The position numbers and the translations under genes are program-made. A model generated the notes under the pieces. It was not told the DNA's origin, ran no database searches, and saw only the letters and a program-made list of their open reading frames with translations. This document shows, piece by piece, positions 19,481 to 28,150 of a DNA stretch of 64,000 bases (position 1 is its first letter; each line of letters starts with the position of its first letter). The stretch comes from SKVR01 sp037441525 (GTDB lineage: Bacteria > Bacteroidota > Bacteroidia > Bacteroidales > UBA7960): assembly GCA_037441525.1 (NCBI GenBank), contig JBBISA010000006.1, forward strand, positions 1-64,000, in the 5' to 3' direction.

Positions 19481-21298
19481 ATGGAAATTAAAAGAAATTT
19501 CGACCTTTTCGAAAGATTTGCACAAATGCCCGATACGGTTGGCCGCTTCCGTTTGGCAGGTAAAGAAAATGGCAAATGGCGCGAGTATGATACCCCAGAG
19601 TATACCCGCATTGCATTGAATGTTAGCATGGGTTTGTTAGCCATGGGTTTTGAACCTGGCGATAAAATAGCTACCATCACCAATAACCGTCCTGAGTGGA
19701 ACTTTATGGAAATGGGGATTGGCGGTGCCGGTATGGTTCATGTTCCCATTCACCCCACCCTTTCCGACGATGAATTCTCCTTTATTCTCAACCATTCTGA
19801 AACCAAACTCCTGATTGTTTCCGATGCAGGGTTATTCAACCGGGTTTCATCCCTGAAAAATGAACTGCCTTATCTTAAAGATATTTACACTTTTAATAAT
19901 GTAACTGAAGCCAAACATTGGACCCTTATTACTGAGCAAGGGCAATCAAAGTCAGTTGCAATGTTTGAAAAAGTGCAGCAAATCCGCAGTGGAATTACCG
20001 AAGATGACCTTCTTACCATTATTTATACCTCAGGCACCACCGGAGCACCCAAAGGAGTAATGCTTTCGCACAAAAACCTTATGAGCAATGCAATAACAAC
20101 TGCAGGAGTTCAGCATCTCAATTACAATCACAAGGCGTTGAGTTTTCTGCCCTTGTCGCATGTGTTTGAGCACATGGTAAATTATCAGTACCAATACCTT
20201 GGGGTAAGTGTGTATTATGCCGAAAGTCTTACCACTATCGGACGAGACATCAATGAGCTTCAGGTTGATGGCTTTATAGCAGTACCCCGCTTGCTCGAAT
20301 CTATCTATGACAAGATTGTAGGCAAGGCGCGCACTCTGAGCCCTGTTAAGCGTGGCATTTTCTTCTGGGCGTTAGGGGTGGCAGAAAAATTTGTTCCATA
20401 CAAGCGAAAATCATTGCTTTATTCAATGAAACATAAAGTTGCCGATAAGCTTGTGTTTTCGAAATGGAGACAGGCACTTAGTCATAATCTCACCTTCATC
20501 GGATGCGGAGGATCGGCCCTTCAACCCAGGCTTGCCAGGCTTTTCTGGGCTGCAGGATTACCTGTTTTCGAAGGGTACGGGCTTACAGAGACATCGCCTG
20601 TACTGACTGTAAATTATTCGCACCCGGGTATGGTTAAGCTGGGGTCGGTGGGGCCGGTGCTGCCAACCGTAGACATTAAAATTGCTGAAGATGGAGAAAT
20701 TCTGGCGCGCACCCCCGGATTAATGATGGGCTACTATAAAGATGAACAGGCCACCCGCGAGGTGATTGATGAGGATGGGTGGTTTCATACCGGCGATATT
20801 GGTGAATTTCAAGAGGGCAAATACCTTCGTATAACCGATCGTAAAAAAGAGATATTTAAAATGTCGAACGGAAAGTATCTGGCACCGCAACCCATTGAAA
20901 ATATGCTGAAAGAGAGTTTCTACATTCAGCAATTGATGGTGGTTGGCGAGAATCAGAAATTTGCTGCGGCCATAATAAGTCCCAACTTTCAGGAACTTGC
21001 ACGCTGGTGCCAGAAGAAAAAGATCAGTTTTCAGAACAACACCGAATTGATCCAGATGCCTCAGGTTTTAAAACATTTCCAGGAAGAAATTAAGAACTTC
21101 AACCGCAAACTCGGGCAGAACAACCAGGTGCAGAAATTCATCCTTATAGCCGACGAGTGGAGTCCGCTAACCGGTGAATTGTCGGCATCGCTTAAACTCA
21201 AACGCAAGTTTATTATCCAGAAATACAAAGACCTGGTAGATTCAATGTACCAGTCGAAACCCCAGCCAATTCCTCTTAAAATAAATAAGAACAGCTGA
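19481..21298 (+). CDS. long-chain fatty acid-CoA ligase
   Basis: This 605-residue adenylate-forming enzyme activates fatty acids through an acyl-AMP intermediate and loads them on CoA. The P-loop-like AMP motif YTSGTTGAPKG lies at about residues 181-191, the GYGLTETSP motif near 364-372 and the hinge region GWFHTGDIGE near 433-442. These are followed by the A8-type DRKKEIFKMSNGKYLAP segment carrying the lysine-containing C-terminal subdomain. Length and spacing match the FadD15/long-chain group of Bacteroidota rather than acetyl-CoA synthetase. It is transcribed alone, convergent with ispE. Substrate chain length is inferred from the family only. Confidence 0.9.
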   Translation: MEIKRNFDLFERFAQMPDTVGRFRLAGKENGKWREYDTPEYTRIALNVSMGLLAMGFEPGDKIATITNNRPEWNFMEMGIGGAGMVHVPIHPTLSDDEFSFILNHSETKLLIVSDAGLFNRVSSLKNELPYLKDIYTFNNVTEAKHWTLITEQGQSKSVAMFEKVQQIRSGITEDDLLTIIYTSGTTGAPKGVMLSHKNLMSNAITTAGVQHLNYNHKALSFLPLSHVFEHMVNYQYQYLGVSVYYAESLTTIGRDINELQVDGFIAVPRLLESIYDKIVGKARTLSPVKRGIFFWALGVAEKFVPYKRKSLLYSMKHKVADKLVFSKWRQALSHNLTFIGCGGSALQPRLARLFWAAGLPVFEGYGLTETSPVLTVNYSHPGMVKLGSVGPVLPTVDIKIAEDGEILARTPGLMMGYYKDEQATREVIDEDGWFHTGDIGEFQEGKYLRITDRKKEIFKMSNGKYLAPQPIENMLKESFYIQQLMVVGENQKFAAAIISPNFQELARWCQKKKISFQNNTELIQMPQVLKHFQEEIKNFNRKLGQNNQVQKFILIADEWSPLTGELSASLKLKRKFIIQKYKDLVDSMYQSKPQPIPLKINKNS

Positions 21299-21319
21299 TA
21301 AGGTTCAATAGCTTTTACG

Positions 21320-21353
21320 AAGGGTTGGCATGCCAAACATGCCGCCCTTTTTT
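21320..21353 (+). terminator. terminator after the acyl-CoA ligase gene
   Basis: AAGGG-TT-GGCATG pairs with CATGCC-G-CCCTT around a 5-nt loop, followed by six T residues. The T-run reaches the last bases of the convergent ispE stop codon. Confidence 0.75.
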
Positions 21354-22164
21354 ATTCTACCCAACAGGTATAATGCGGGAAAACTTTGTCAGGTTCGGGC
21401 CTTGCACCCTGATCAAATAACCCGTATACTGACGAGCCGCTTCCGCTCATGGCTGCATAATAAGCGCCCATTTCGTAAAGTTTATCTTTTATTTGGGCAA
21501 TTTTGGGATGATTAACAAAAATTCCTTTTTCAAAATCGTTGATTAGCACATCTTTCCACTTATCACGAGGCAGGGCAATGGCATCATGTATTTGAACAGA
21601 AGGTATTGCAGGCATTATTCCTGAAAAAGCTTCACGGGTGCCAACATGTATGCCAGGATTAACCACCACAATATGAGACCCTTTCAGCGAAAAATCCACA
21701 GGAGTGAGTATCTCGCCCCTCCCGGTAGCCAGGCTGGGGGTGTTTTCTATAAAAAATGCGCAATCGCTTCCCAGTTGTGCTGCAAACTCTTTAAGCTGAT
21801 TTACCGAAAGCCCGATCTGGAATAATTCATTCAACAGTTTGAGTGTGAAGGCCCCGTCTGAGCTGCCACCTCCAAGGCCGGCGCCCATGGGGACTACTTT
21901 ATGAAGATGGATCTTTACAGGCGGAAGGTTACATGTTTTTTGAAGCAGGCTATATGCCCTTTCGCAAAGGTTGGGATTGCCATCGGCAGGAATTGGAAGG
22001 CCACTCGATGAGAATGTGGTCTGGCCCTCGGTGGCAGGAATGATCTCAAGGCAATCGCTCCAACTGAGAGGGTAAAACAGCGTAGAGAGATCATGGAATC
22101 CATCCGGCCTTTTTCTCAGAATATTTAAGCCCAGGTTAATCTTACAGTTGGGGAATCCGATCAT
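21352..22164 (-). CDS. ispE: 4-diphosphocytidyl-2-C-methyl-D-erythritol kinase
   Basis: This 270-residue GHMP-family kinase phosphorylates CDP-methylerythritol in the non-mevalonate isoprenoid pathway. The N-terminal KINLGLNILRKRPDGFHDL segment (from residue 8) carries the family lysine and substrate-binding histidine. The ATP-binding glycine-rich loop PMGAGLGGGSSDGA is at 92-105, and the GSDCAFF motif follows near residue 126. Length is normal. It implies the cell makes isoprenoid units by the MEP route, which also supplies the undecaprenyl carrier used by MraY and MurG in this window. The gene is alone on the minus strand. Confidence 0.95.
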   Translation of the reverse strand: MIGFPNCKINLGLNILRKRPDGFHDLSTLFYPLSWSDCLEIIPATEGQTTFSSSGLPIPADGNPNLCERAYSLLQKTCNLPPVKIHLHKVVPMGAGLGGGSSDGAFTLKLLNELFQIGLSVNQLKEFAAQLGSDCAFFIENTPSLATGRGEILTPVDFSLKGSHIVVVNPGIHVGTREAFSGIMPAIPSVQIHDAIALPRDKWKDVLINDFEKGIFVNHPKIAQIKDKLYEMGAYYAAMSGSGSSVYGLFDQGARPEPDKVFPHYTCWVE

Positions 22165-22175
22165 GTTTTTATTTG

Positions 22176-22183
22176 CAAACCTA
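22176..22183 (-). promoter_or_regulatory. -7 element for ispE
   Basis: CAAACCTA reads TAGGTTTG on the minus strand, a perfect TAnnTTTG match only 11 bp upstream of the ispE start. If used, the mRNA would have an almost absent leader. Confidence 0.35.
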
Positions 22184-22274
22184 CACTTTTTTTAGTCATA
22201 ATAAGTTTATTGTCTTTATATAACGGGCTTTGTTTCATATGCCAATTATTGTACATAAAAGTTATTAAAAAAGG

Positions 22275-22303
22275 TTGTTTTGATTGCATATTATTTACTT
22301 TTG
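22275..22303 (+). promoter_or_regulatory. promoter of the GH3-like/dNK/kdsB run
   Basis: TTG at 22275-22277, an 18-bp spacer and TACTTTTG at 22296-22303 fit the Bacteroidota promoter. Transcription from about 22310 excludes the in-frame ATG at 22280 and supports the ATG at 22346 as the true GH3-like start. Confidence 0.55.
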
Positions 22304-22345
22304 TCCAGTTCAATTGAATCCCAGTTCATTATCAATAAATACTGC

Positions 22346-23860
22346 ATGTCAACCCTTCTCAACCCAGTTATTTCCTGGTTTCTTAAACAGCGTATTTCAC
22401 AGATCGATTATTTTAAGGAAAACCCTCATCAGGTTCAGTTCGATCTTTTGATGAATCTTATAAACAAGGCAAAAGGAACAGAGTGGGGAAAGAAATATGA
22501 CTTTGCCTCCATAAAGAGTTTAGAAACGTTTCAGGAAAGAGTTCCGGTGCAGGATTATGAGCAGGTTAAACCATGGATTGAGCGGCTGCGCAAAGGTGAA
22601 CACAATCTTTTATGGCCATCAGAAATAAAATGGTTTGCCAAATCAAGCGGTACTACGAGCGATAAAAGCAAATTTATCCCTGTAAGTAACGAAGCGATTG
22701 AAGAATGTCACATGAAAGGTGGAAAGGATATGCTCTCTATTTACTGCAATTTCAGGCCTGATACTGAAATTTTTGCAGGAAAGGGGCTTGTAATGGGAGG
22801 AAGCCACCGGGTGAGTGAGTTCAACAGTAACTCATATTTTGGTGATATTTCAGCGATTTTACTGCAAAATTTCCCTTTCTGGGCCGAGTTGATGCGAACC
22901 CCAGATCTTTCTATCGCATTACTTGGCGACTGGGAAGTGAAACTCGACAAAATTGCTCAAGCCACAATCACCGAAAATGTTACCAATTTAAGTGGTGTTC
23001 CGTCATGGAATCTGATGCTTCTGAAAAAAGTCCTTCAGATTACCGGTCGCCACAATATACTTGAAATATGGCCCAAGCTTGAGTTATTTATCCATGGAGG
23101 AGTGAGTTTTGCACCTTATCGGGAGCAATTCAAAAAACTAATTCCATCCCCTCAGATGTGGTATCTCGAAACCTATAACGCATCCGAAGGATTTTTTGGT
23201 GTCCAGGACCAGCCCCATTCACAGGAAATGCTCCTGATGCTCGACTATGGCATCTTTTATGAGTTTATTCCGCTCGATGATATGGAAAGCACCAACCCGA
23301 GAGTATTATCATTAAATGAGGTGGAAACCGACATCAATTATGCCATTGTAATTACTACCAATGCCGGTTTATGGAGGTACATGATTGGCGATACCATTCA
23401 GTTTACCAGTACTAATCCCTACAGAATACAAATTACAGGTCGCACAAAGAATTTTATTAATGCCTTTGGGGAAGAACTAATTGTTGACAATGCCGAAAAA
23501 GCCCTGGGTATTGCCTGTCAGGAAACTGGTGCCGTAATTAGTGAATATACTGCTGCACCCGTTTTTCTTGCCGATAACAATTCGGCATGTCATGAATATA
23601 TCATTGAGTTCGAAGTTGAGCCATCTGATTTAAGTTATTTTACCAGCATCCTTGATACCGAACTGAAAAACATCAACTCAGATTACGAAGCCAAACGCAC
23701 CGCCGATATTCTTCTTAAAAAACCAAAGGTTACTCAGGTGCCCAAGGGTACTTTTTTTAACTGGCTGAAGTCGAAAGGTAAAATTGGTGGCCAAAACAAG
23801 GTGCCACGCTTGTTCAATAACCGAAAATATGTTGATGAGATCACCAGTTTTCTGGCTTGA
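22346..23860 (+). CDS. GH3 auxin-responsive promoter family protein
   Basis: This 504-residue protein belongs to the GH3 family, adenylate-forming enzymes best known in plants for joining amino acids to jasmonate or auxin. Supporting segments are KWFAKSSGTTSDKSKFIP (ATP-binding Ser/Thr-Gly-rich loop, near residue 95), the YNASEGFFG motif near 280 and ITGRTKNFINAFGEEL near 368. The start at 22346 is chosen because the promoter overlaps the upstream ATG. Bacterial homologues are widespread in Bacteroidota, but their substrates are unknown to me, so no reaction is claimed beyond probable adenylation. Its end overlaps the next gene by about 30 nt, and dNK and kdsB follow closely, so the four are probably one transcript. 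Confidence 0.82.
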   Translation: MSTLLNPVISWFLKQRISQIDYFKENPHQVQFDLLMNLINKAKGTEWGKKYDFASIKSLETFQERVPVQDYEQVKPWIERLRKGEHNLLWPSEIKWFAKSSGTTSDKSKFIPVSNEAIEECHMKGGKDMLSIYCNFRPDTEIFAGKGLVMGGSHRVSEFNSNSYFGDISAILLQNFPFWAELMRTPDLSIALLGDWEVKLDKIAQATITENVTNLSGVPSWNLMLLKKVLQITGRHNILEIWPKLELFIHGGVSFAPYREQFKKLIPSPQMWYLETYNASEGFFGVQDQPHSQEMLLMLDYGIFYEFIPLDDMESTNPRVLSLNEVETDINYAIVITTNAGLWRYMIGDTIQFTSTNPYRIQITGRTKNFINAFGEELIVDNAEKALGIACQETGAVISEYTAAPVFLADNNSACHEYIIEFEVEPSDLSYFTSILDTELKNINSDYEAKRTADILLKKPKVTQVPKGTFFNWLKSKGKIGGQNKVPRLFNNRKYVDEITSFLA

Positions 23861-24677
23861 AAAAGCAATTCTGCCAGGTATTGTTTTTCTGTTGTGGGTT
23901 CAGGTAAATATTTCCAATGCCCAGCAGAATGCCGATTCCTTTACACTGGCTGCCGAATACCCCGGAATAACTGGTTTTATTGCTGATGATGCCCTTGGAA
24001 ATAAATACACACTTACCGATGGTGGTCTGCATAAGTTCAGTCAGAGCAGCCAGAAACTAATATTCAGCAACAGGCAATTGGGCAACATTACCCATGCTGA
24101 TGTATCTGATCCAATGAATATTCTTGTTTTCTTTGGTGAGTCAGGACATTACGCTTTGCTCGACAACCATCTCACTGTAAAAAACCTGGTTGAAGAAAGC
24201 AGGTTTTCAGGAGGCAAAAGACCGGCAGCAGTATGCTCTGCTCCCGGAAAGGGTTACTGGGTCTGGATTCCCGATGTATTCAGGATAATCCGATTCGATT
24301 TCAGAGATCAACCACAAATTTCAGGTGACGATCTGAGCATTTCAGGGCTTATTCCTGATAATGTGTATCATATGGTTTTTCATAACGATCAGTTGTTTCT
24401 GGCGGCCCAGAATGGTATATGGATATTTGACCAGTTTGCAAACCTGATGAAGCATATACCCATTTATGCAGGGCCTTTCTTCCAGGTGAAGGGAACCAAA
24501 ATTTTTTACGCTGTTGAGAATAGATTGATGGCCTATGATTTTTTTCTTGGAAAGGAAAATGTATTTTTGTTGCCCGATACAAAGGTTAAGGGATTTTTTC
24601 TGAAAGATGATACAACCATTTACCTGCAAACTGAGCAGCAATTAATGAAGTACACCTACTCTGGAAAATTCTTCTGA
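23829..24677 (+). CDS. exported protein of unknown function
   Basis: This roughly 282-residue protein has a signal peptide (MLMRSPVFWLEK, a hydrophobic core, then a likely cleavage after NISNA), so it is probably periplasmic or outer-membrane associated. After that come repeated short strand-turn units, such as LGNKYTLTDGGLHKFS and QLFLAAQNGIWIFDQFANL, that suggest a small beta-propeller; this fold is inference. No catalytic motif or named family was recognised. The alternative ATG at 23835 is two codons later. It overlaps the end of the GH3-like gene and is followed after 39 nt by the deoxynucleoside kinase gene, which suggests translational coupling in one operon. Confidence 0.7.
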   Translation: MLMRSPVFWLEKAILPGIVFLLWVQVNISNAQQNADSFTLAAEYPGITGFIADDALGNKYTLTDGGLHKFSQSSQKLIFSNRQLGNITHADVSDPMNILVFFGESGHYALLDNHLTVKNLVEESRFSGGKRPAAVCSAPGKGYWVWIPDVFRIIRFDFRDQPQISGDDLSISGLIPDNVYHMVFHNDQLFLAAQNGIWIFDQFANLMKHIPIYAGPFFQVKGTKIFYAVENRLMAYDFFLGKENVFLLPDTKVKGFFLKDDTTIYLQTEQQLMKYTYSGKFF

Positions 24678-24716
24678 CCCGTTCTCAGTAGTTTATCACA
24701 TTAAGATTCGTTTAAG

Positions 24717-25331
24717 ATGCACATAGCCATTGCCGGAAACATAGGTTCGGGTAAAACAACCCTTGCAGGACTTCTATCGAAACACTACAACTGGGAAGCC
24801 CATTACGAAGATGTGGAAACCAACCCATATCTCAATAATTTCTATGAGGACATGCAGCGCTGGTCGTTCAACCTTCAGATCTATTTCCTTAATTCAAGGT
24901 TCAGGCAAATTGTAGATATCCGTAAAAGTGGCAGAACGGTTATTCAGGACCGCACCATTTATGAAGATGCCTATATTTTTGCACCGAACCTGCATGCAAT
25001 GGGGCTTATGTCGTCGCGCGATTTCGAAAACTATTCAAGCCTTTTCGAACTCATGAGTACCTTCATTCAGCCACCCGACCTGCTTATTTATCTTAAGGCC
25101 GGAGTACCCACTCTGGTTAACCAGATTCAGAAAAGGGGCCGCGATTACGAAAACAGTATAAGGCTCGATTACCTGAAAAGGCTCAACGAACGCTATAATG
25201 AATGGATTGAGGGTTATAAGTCAGGGAAACTGCTTATTATTGATGTAGATAACAATAAGTTTTCTGAACGGCCGTCAGACCTTGGCGAAGTAATTCAGAA
25301 AATTGATGCCGAAATCCATGGTTTATTTTAG
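24717..25331 (+). CDS. deoxynucleoside kinase
   Basis: This 204-residue P-loop kinase belongs to the deoxynucleoside kinase (dNK/dGK-dAK) family, which phosphorylates deoxynucleosides at the 5' position for nucleotide salvage. The P-loop GNIGSGKTT is at residues 7-15, the acidic ED pair at 31-32, and a DRT triplet at 78-80 replaces the more usual DRS. The arginine-rich LID segment QKRGRDYE is near 136-143. Length fits the family. Which deoxynucleoside it prefers cannot be read reliably. It lies 39 nt after the exported-protein gene and 30 nt before kdsB. Confidence 0.88.
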   Translation: MHIAIAGNIGSGKTTLAGLLSKHYNWEAHYEDVETNPYLNNFYEDMQRWSFNLQIYFLNSRFRQIVDIRKSGRTVIQDRTIYEDAYIFAPNLHAMGLMSSRDFENYSSLFELMSTFIQPPDLLIYLKAGVPTLVNQIQKRGRDYENSIRLDYLKRLNERYNEWIEGYKSGKLLIIDVDNNKFSERPSDLGEVIQKIDAEIHGLF

Positions 25332-25361
25332 TCCTTAGTTCCAACAACAGATTTACATTTT

Positions 25362-26114
25362 ATGCGTTTTTTCGCTATAATACCGGCAAGGTATGCATCA
25401 ACCCGTTTCCCCGGGAAGCCTCTTGCAGAAATTATGGGCAAAACCATGATTCGGCGTGTATATGAACAGGCATTGAAGGCTAAATCAATCACAGCCGCCA
25501 TTGTAGCCACCGACGACCAAAGGATTTATGACCATGTTGCCGGGTTTGGCAGGGCAATAATGACATCTGCAAGTCACCCAAGTGGCACCGACCGGTGTTT
25601 TGAAGCTGCATCAGCAATGAAAGAAGAATGGAACCTTACCAACAACGATATAATAGTAAATGTGCAGGGCGATGAACCATTCATCCAACCTGATCAGATT
25701 GACCTGATCTGCCAATGTTTTACCCATGATGAAGTGGAAATTGCTACACTTTGCAAACCCATAACAAACCACCATGAAATTCATAATGAGAATGTTGTAA
25801 AGGTTGTTAGTCAAAATTCGGGATTTGCACTCTACTTCAGCAGAAATCCTATCCCTTTTGTCAGAGGAGTGCAGAAAGATGAATGGCCACTGCAGCAGAT
25901 TCACTACAAACATATTGGTATGTATGCATACCGTTTCAATGTCCTGAGCAAGATTACCAGTCTTAACCCATCAAATCTGGAAATAGCCGAATCGCTCGAA
26001 CAACTGCGTTGGCTCGAGAACGGATTCCGGATTGCAGTTGAAAAGACCAACACCGAAACTCTTGCTGTTGATACACCTGCCGACCTGCAGAGGTTATTGG
26101 CTGAAAAAATGTAA
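25362..26114 (+). CDS. kdsB: 3-deoxy-manno-octulosonate cytidylyltransferase
   Basis: This 250-residue CMP-Kdo synthetase activates Kdo with CTP for lipid A-core assembly in the cytoplasm. The N-terminal nucleotide-binding signature IPARYASTRFPGKPL is at residues 5-19, followed by ATDDQRI near 49-55, NVQGDEPFI near 97-105 and the SRNPIPF segment near residue 165. Length is normal. Its presence shows that the organism makes Kdo-containing lipopolysaccharide. It is the last gene of the GH3-like/dNK run; no hairpin terminator was found after it. Confidence 0.95.
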   Translation: MRFFAIIPARYASTRFPGKPLAEIMGKTMIRRVYEQALKAKSITAAIVATDDQRIYDHVAGFGRAIMTSASHPSGTDRCFEAASAMKEEWNLTNNDIIVNVQGDEPFIQPDQIDLICQCFTHDEVEIATLCKPITNHHEIHNENVVKVVSQNSGFALYFSRNPIPFVRGVQKDEWPLQQIHYKHIGMYAYRFNVLSKITSLNPSNLEIAESLEQLRWLENGFRIAVEKTNTETLAVDTPADLQRLLAEKM

Positions 26115-26141
26115 CTTATATTTTTTTTGGGTAGCTTTTCA

Positions 26142-26149
26142 TAACTTTG
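26142..26149 (+). promoter_or_regulatory. -7 element for the HU-SPOR/trmB/ATL run
   Basis: TAACTTTG is a perfect TAnnTTTG match, implying a leader of about 130 nt before the ATG at 26284. A TTTG at 26126-26129 is too close to serve as a regular -33 element. Confidence 0.4.
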
Positions 26150-26283
26150 TCCGAAACTATGCGTATACAGCATCAATAAATTTAATTTTCAGATATTTAT
26201 TTGTCAAATAATTATCCTTCAAAGTATAAGTCCTTATCTTAATTGGCCTGATACGCTTTCATTGATAACAAAAAACTTTAATC

Positions 26284-27432
26284 ATGAAAATTGGTAAATA
26301 CATCAGCGAGTTGCTTTTCGAAAATGATTTTGTCATCCTTCCACAAATGGGTGAATTTTCCACCAAGTATATTCCTGCCAGGTTTGTTCCCGAACTTAAA
26401 AAGGTTGAATCACCATCTAAAGTTGTTACGTTTAATGACAAAAATAAGTCGGGTGGAGGGTTGCTTACCGAGTATATTGCCAGGAAGGAAGGAGTATCGA
26501 GTGCCGAAGCACGTACCTTTGTTGATAATTTTGTAGCTGAAATGCATAATTCATTAAATGCAGGAAAAAAGGTTGAACTGGAAAGCATTGGGGTATTCTC
26601 GGTCGACCCAACAGGAGCACTGCTTTTTGAACCTGATAAATCGATCAACTATCTGAACGACACAACAGGTTTGTCCAGTGTGAATGAACCTGAAAAGAAA
26701 ACTGAGGAAGAAGCCAAAAGTGAACTCGACAGAATAGTTGAACAGGCTGCTCCGGCTCCCTCCCCCATCAGGGAATTCAAGGCATCAGATGCCGATTCAC
26801 CATATGCATCGCGCACAAAACCGGTTGTACAAGCCGCCGGCGAAGAGAAAAAATCAGAACCTATTAAACCCACCGTTCCCATTGGCCAGCGCACACCCGT
26901 TTCATCAAACCGTCAGGTATCCGACTCAGGCTCATCTAAAGCTACTCCCCAAAAAACTGGTTTGCCACCTGCTTTGAAATGGGTAGCTCTTACCGTTGTT
27001 CCAGCAATAGTAATTATCATTATTCTTGCCCTGAACTACGAATACCTCCTGGGCGATAAAGCAGTATTCGGGAGAAAAGCAAAAGTAACCCCGCAGCCCT
27101 CGCAGGTTGAACAACCGGTTGTTCAGCAGCAGGAACAGCTAACCCCGGCTCCGGTAGTCCAGGAAACCTTCGATCCCACAGTACAACCCCCTGCCCCCGA
27201 AAGAGGACGCAAGGTATTCTTCATTATTGTTGGTAGCTTCGAAGAAGAACATAGCGCCATTATTCTGGCCGAAGAACTTCGTTCAAAAGGTGCACGTACA
27301 GCCTATGTATTTCCTATCAGAAATGGTTTCTACAGGGTAGCCTATGGATATTACTACGAATTGACCGAAGCCGAAAGAGAACTTGATAGGGCCAAAGCAG
27401 TAAATCCAAATGCCTGGATTCTGCACAGGTAA
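26284..27432 (+). CDS. HU-CCDC81-like and SPOR domain membrane protein
   Basis: This 382-residue protein has three parts. Residues 1 to about 120 resemble the bacterial HU-CCDC81 double domain, starting with KIGKYISELLFEND and including LTEYIARKEGVSSAEARTFV. A Pro/Ser/Lys-rich linker leads to one membrane span at about 230-250 (ALKWVALTVVPAIVIIII). A second Pro/Gln-rich linker follows, then a SPOR domain from about 309 to the end (FFIIVGSFEEE...). SPOR domains bind denuded peptidoglycan at division sites, so the C-terminus is expected in the periplasm and the HU-like part in the cytoplasm. Whether the HU-like part binds DNA or protein is not known from the sequence. The final 23 nt overlap the upstream ATG option for trmB. 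Confidence 0.82.
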   Translation: MKIGKYISELLFENDFVILPQMGEFSTKYIPARFVPELKKVESPSKVVTFNDKNKSGGGLLTEYIARKEGVSSAEARTFVDNFVAEMHNSLNAGKKVELESIGVFSVDPTGALLFEPDKSINYLNDTTGLSSVNEPEKKTEEEAKSELDRIVEQAAPAPSPIREFKASDADSPYASRTKPVVQAAGEEKKSEPIKPTVPIGQRTPVSSNRQVSDSGSSKATPQKTGLPPALKWVALTVVPAIVIIIILALNYEYLLGDKAVFGRKAKVTPQPSQVEQPVVQQQEQLTPAPVVQETFDPTVQPPAPERGRKVFFIIVGSFEEEHSAIILAEELRSKGARTAYVFPIRNGFYRVAYGYYYELTEAERELDRAKAVNPNAWILHR

Positions 27433-27478
27433 TAGCATTAAGAAATTTCTAACCCCCTTCAGAATTATTCATCCGGAA

Positions 27479-28147
27479 GTGCCTAAGAATAAGCAACGTA
27501 AGTTTTCGGAAATAAATACTTTTACAAACATTGTACAACCAGGGTACATATACCCCTATACCGATCATCCCCTAAAAGGAAATTGGGCACAGGGGTTTTT
27601 CCACAATTCAAACCCTGTAATCCTTGAAGTGGGCTGCGGCAAAGGGGAATATTCTGTTGGCCTGGCTTCGGCCTGGCCACTCCAGAACTTTGTTGGCGTG
27701 GATATAAAAGGAAATCGCATGTGGACCGGTGCCAAACATGCTCTTGAAAATGCCATGACCAACGTTGGTTTCCTGAGAATTCAGGCCGAGCATTTATCAC
27801 ACTTTTTTGGCCCACATGAGATTTCAGGTATTTGGATTACTTTTCCCGATCCTCAGCCCAATAAACCCAAAACACACAAAAGACTTACCTCTCCTAAATT
27901 TCTGGATATATACTCCCGGTTTCTAAAACCCGGTGCTCCCTTGTTTCTTAAAACAGATAATATTTCTCTTTTTGAATATACTCTTGATATAATTGAACAG
28001 CAGGGGCATAACCTGCATTTTGCCACCAACAACCTTTATACAAACCCCGGAGATACCGACCAAATAATATTGAACATTAAAACCTATTACGAGAATATTT
28101 ACCTTGAACAGGGGCAGAAGATTTTGTTTATTAAATTTAGCCTGTAA
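27479..28147 (+). CDS. trmB: tRNA (guanine-N7-)-methyltransferase
   Basis: This SAM-dependent enzyme makes m7G46 in the tRNA variable loop. The SAM-binding motif EVGCGKGEYS lies about 40 residues in, and the signature ITFPDPQPNKPKTHKRL follows the expected acidic/proline pattern. The GTG at 27479 is preferred because it begins MPKNKQRKF, matching the usual Bacteroidota TrmB N-terminus and giving 222 residues. The longer frame from the ATG at 27410 would add 23 unusual residues overlapping the previous gene. The ATL gene begins 3 nt after its stop. Confidence 0.9.
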   Translation: MPKNKQRKFSEINTFTNIVQPGYIYPYTDHPLKGNWAQGFFHNSNPVILEVGCGKGEYSVGLASAWPLQNFVGVDIKGNRMWTGAKHALENAMTNVGFLRIQAEHLSHFFGPHEISGIWITFPDPQPNKPKTHKRLTSPKFLDIYSRFLKPGAPLFLKTDNISLFEYTLDIIEQQGHNLHFATNNLYTNPGDTDQIILNIKTYYENIYLEQGQKILFIKFSL

Positions 28148-28150
28148 AGC

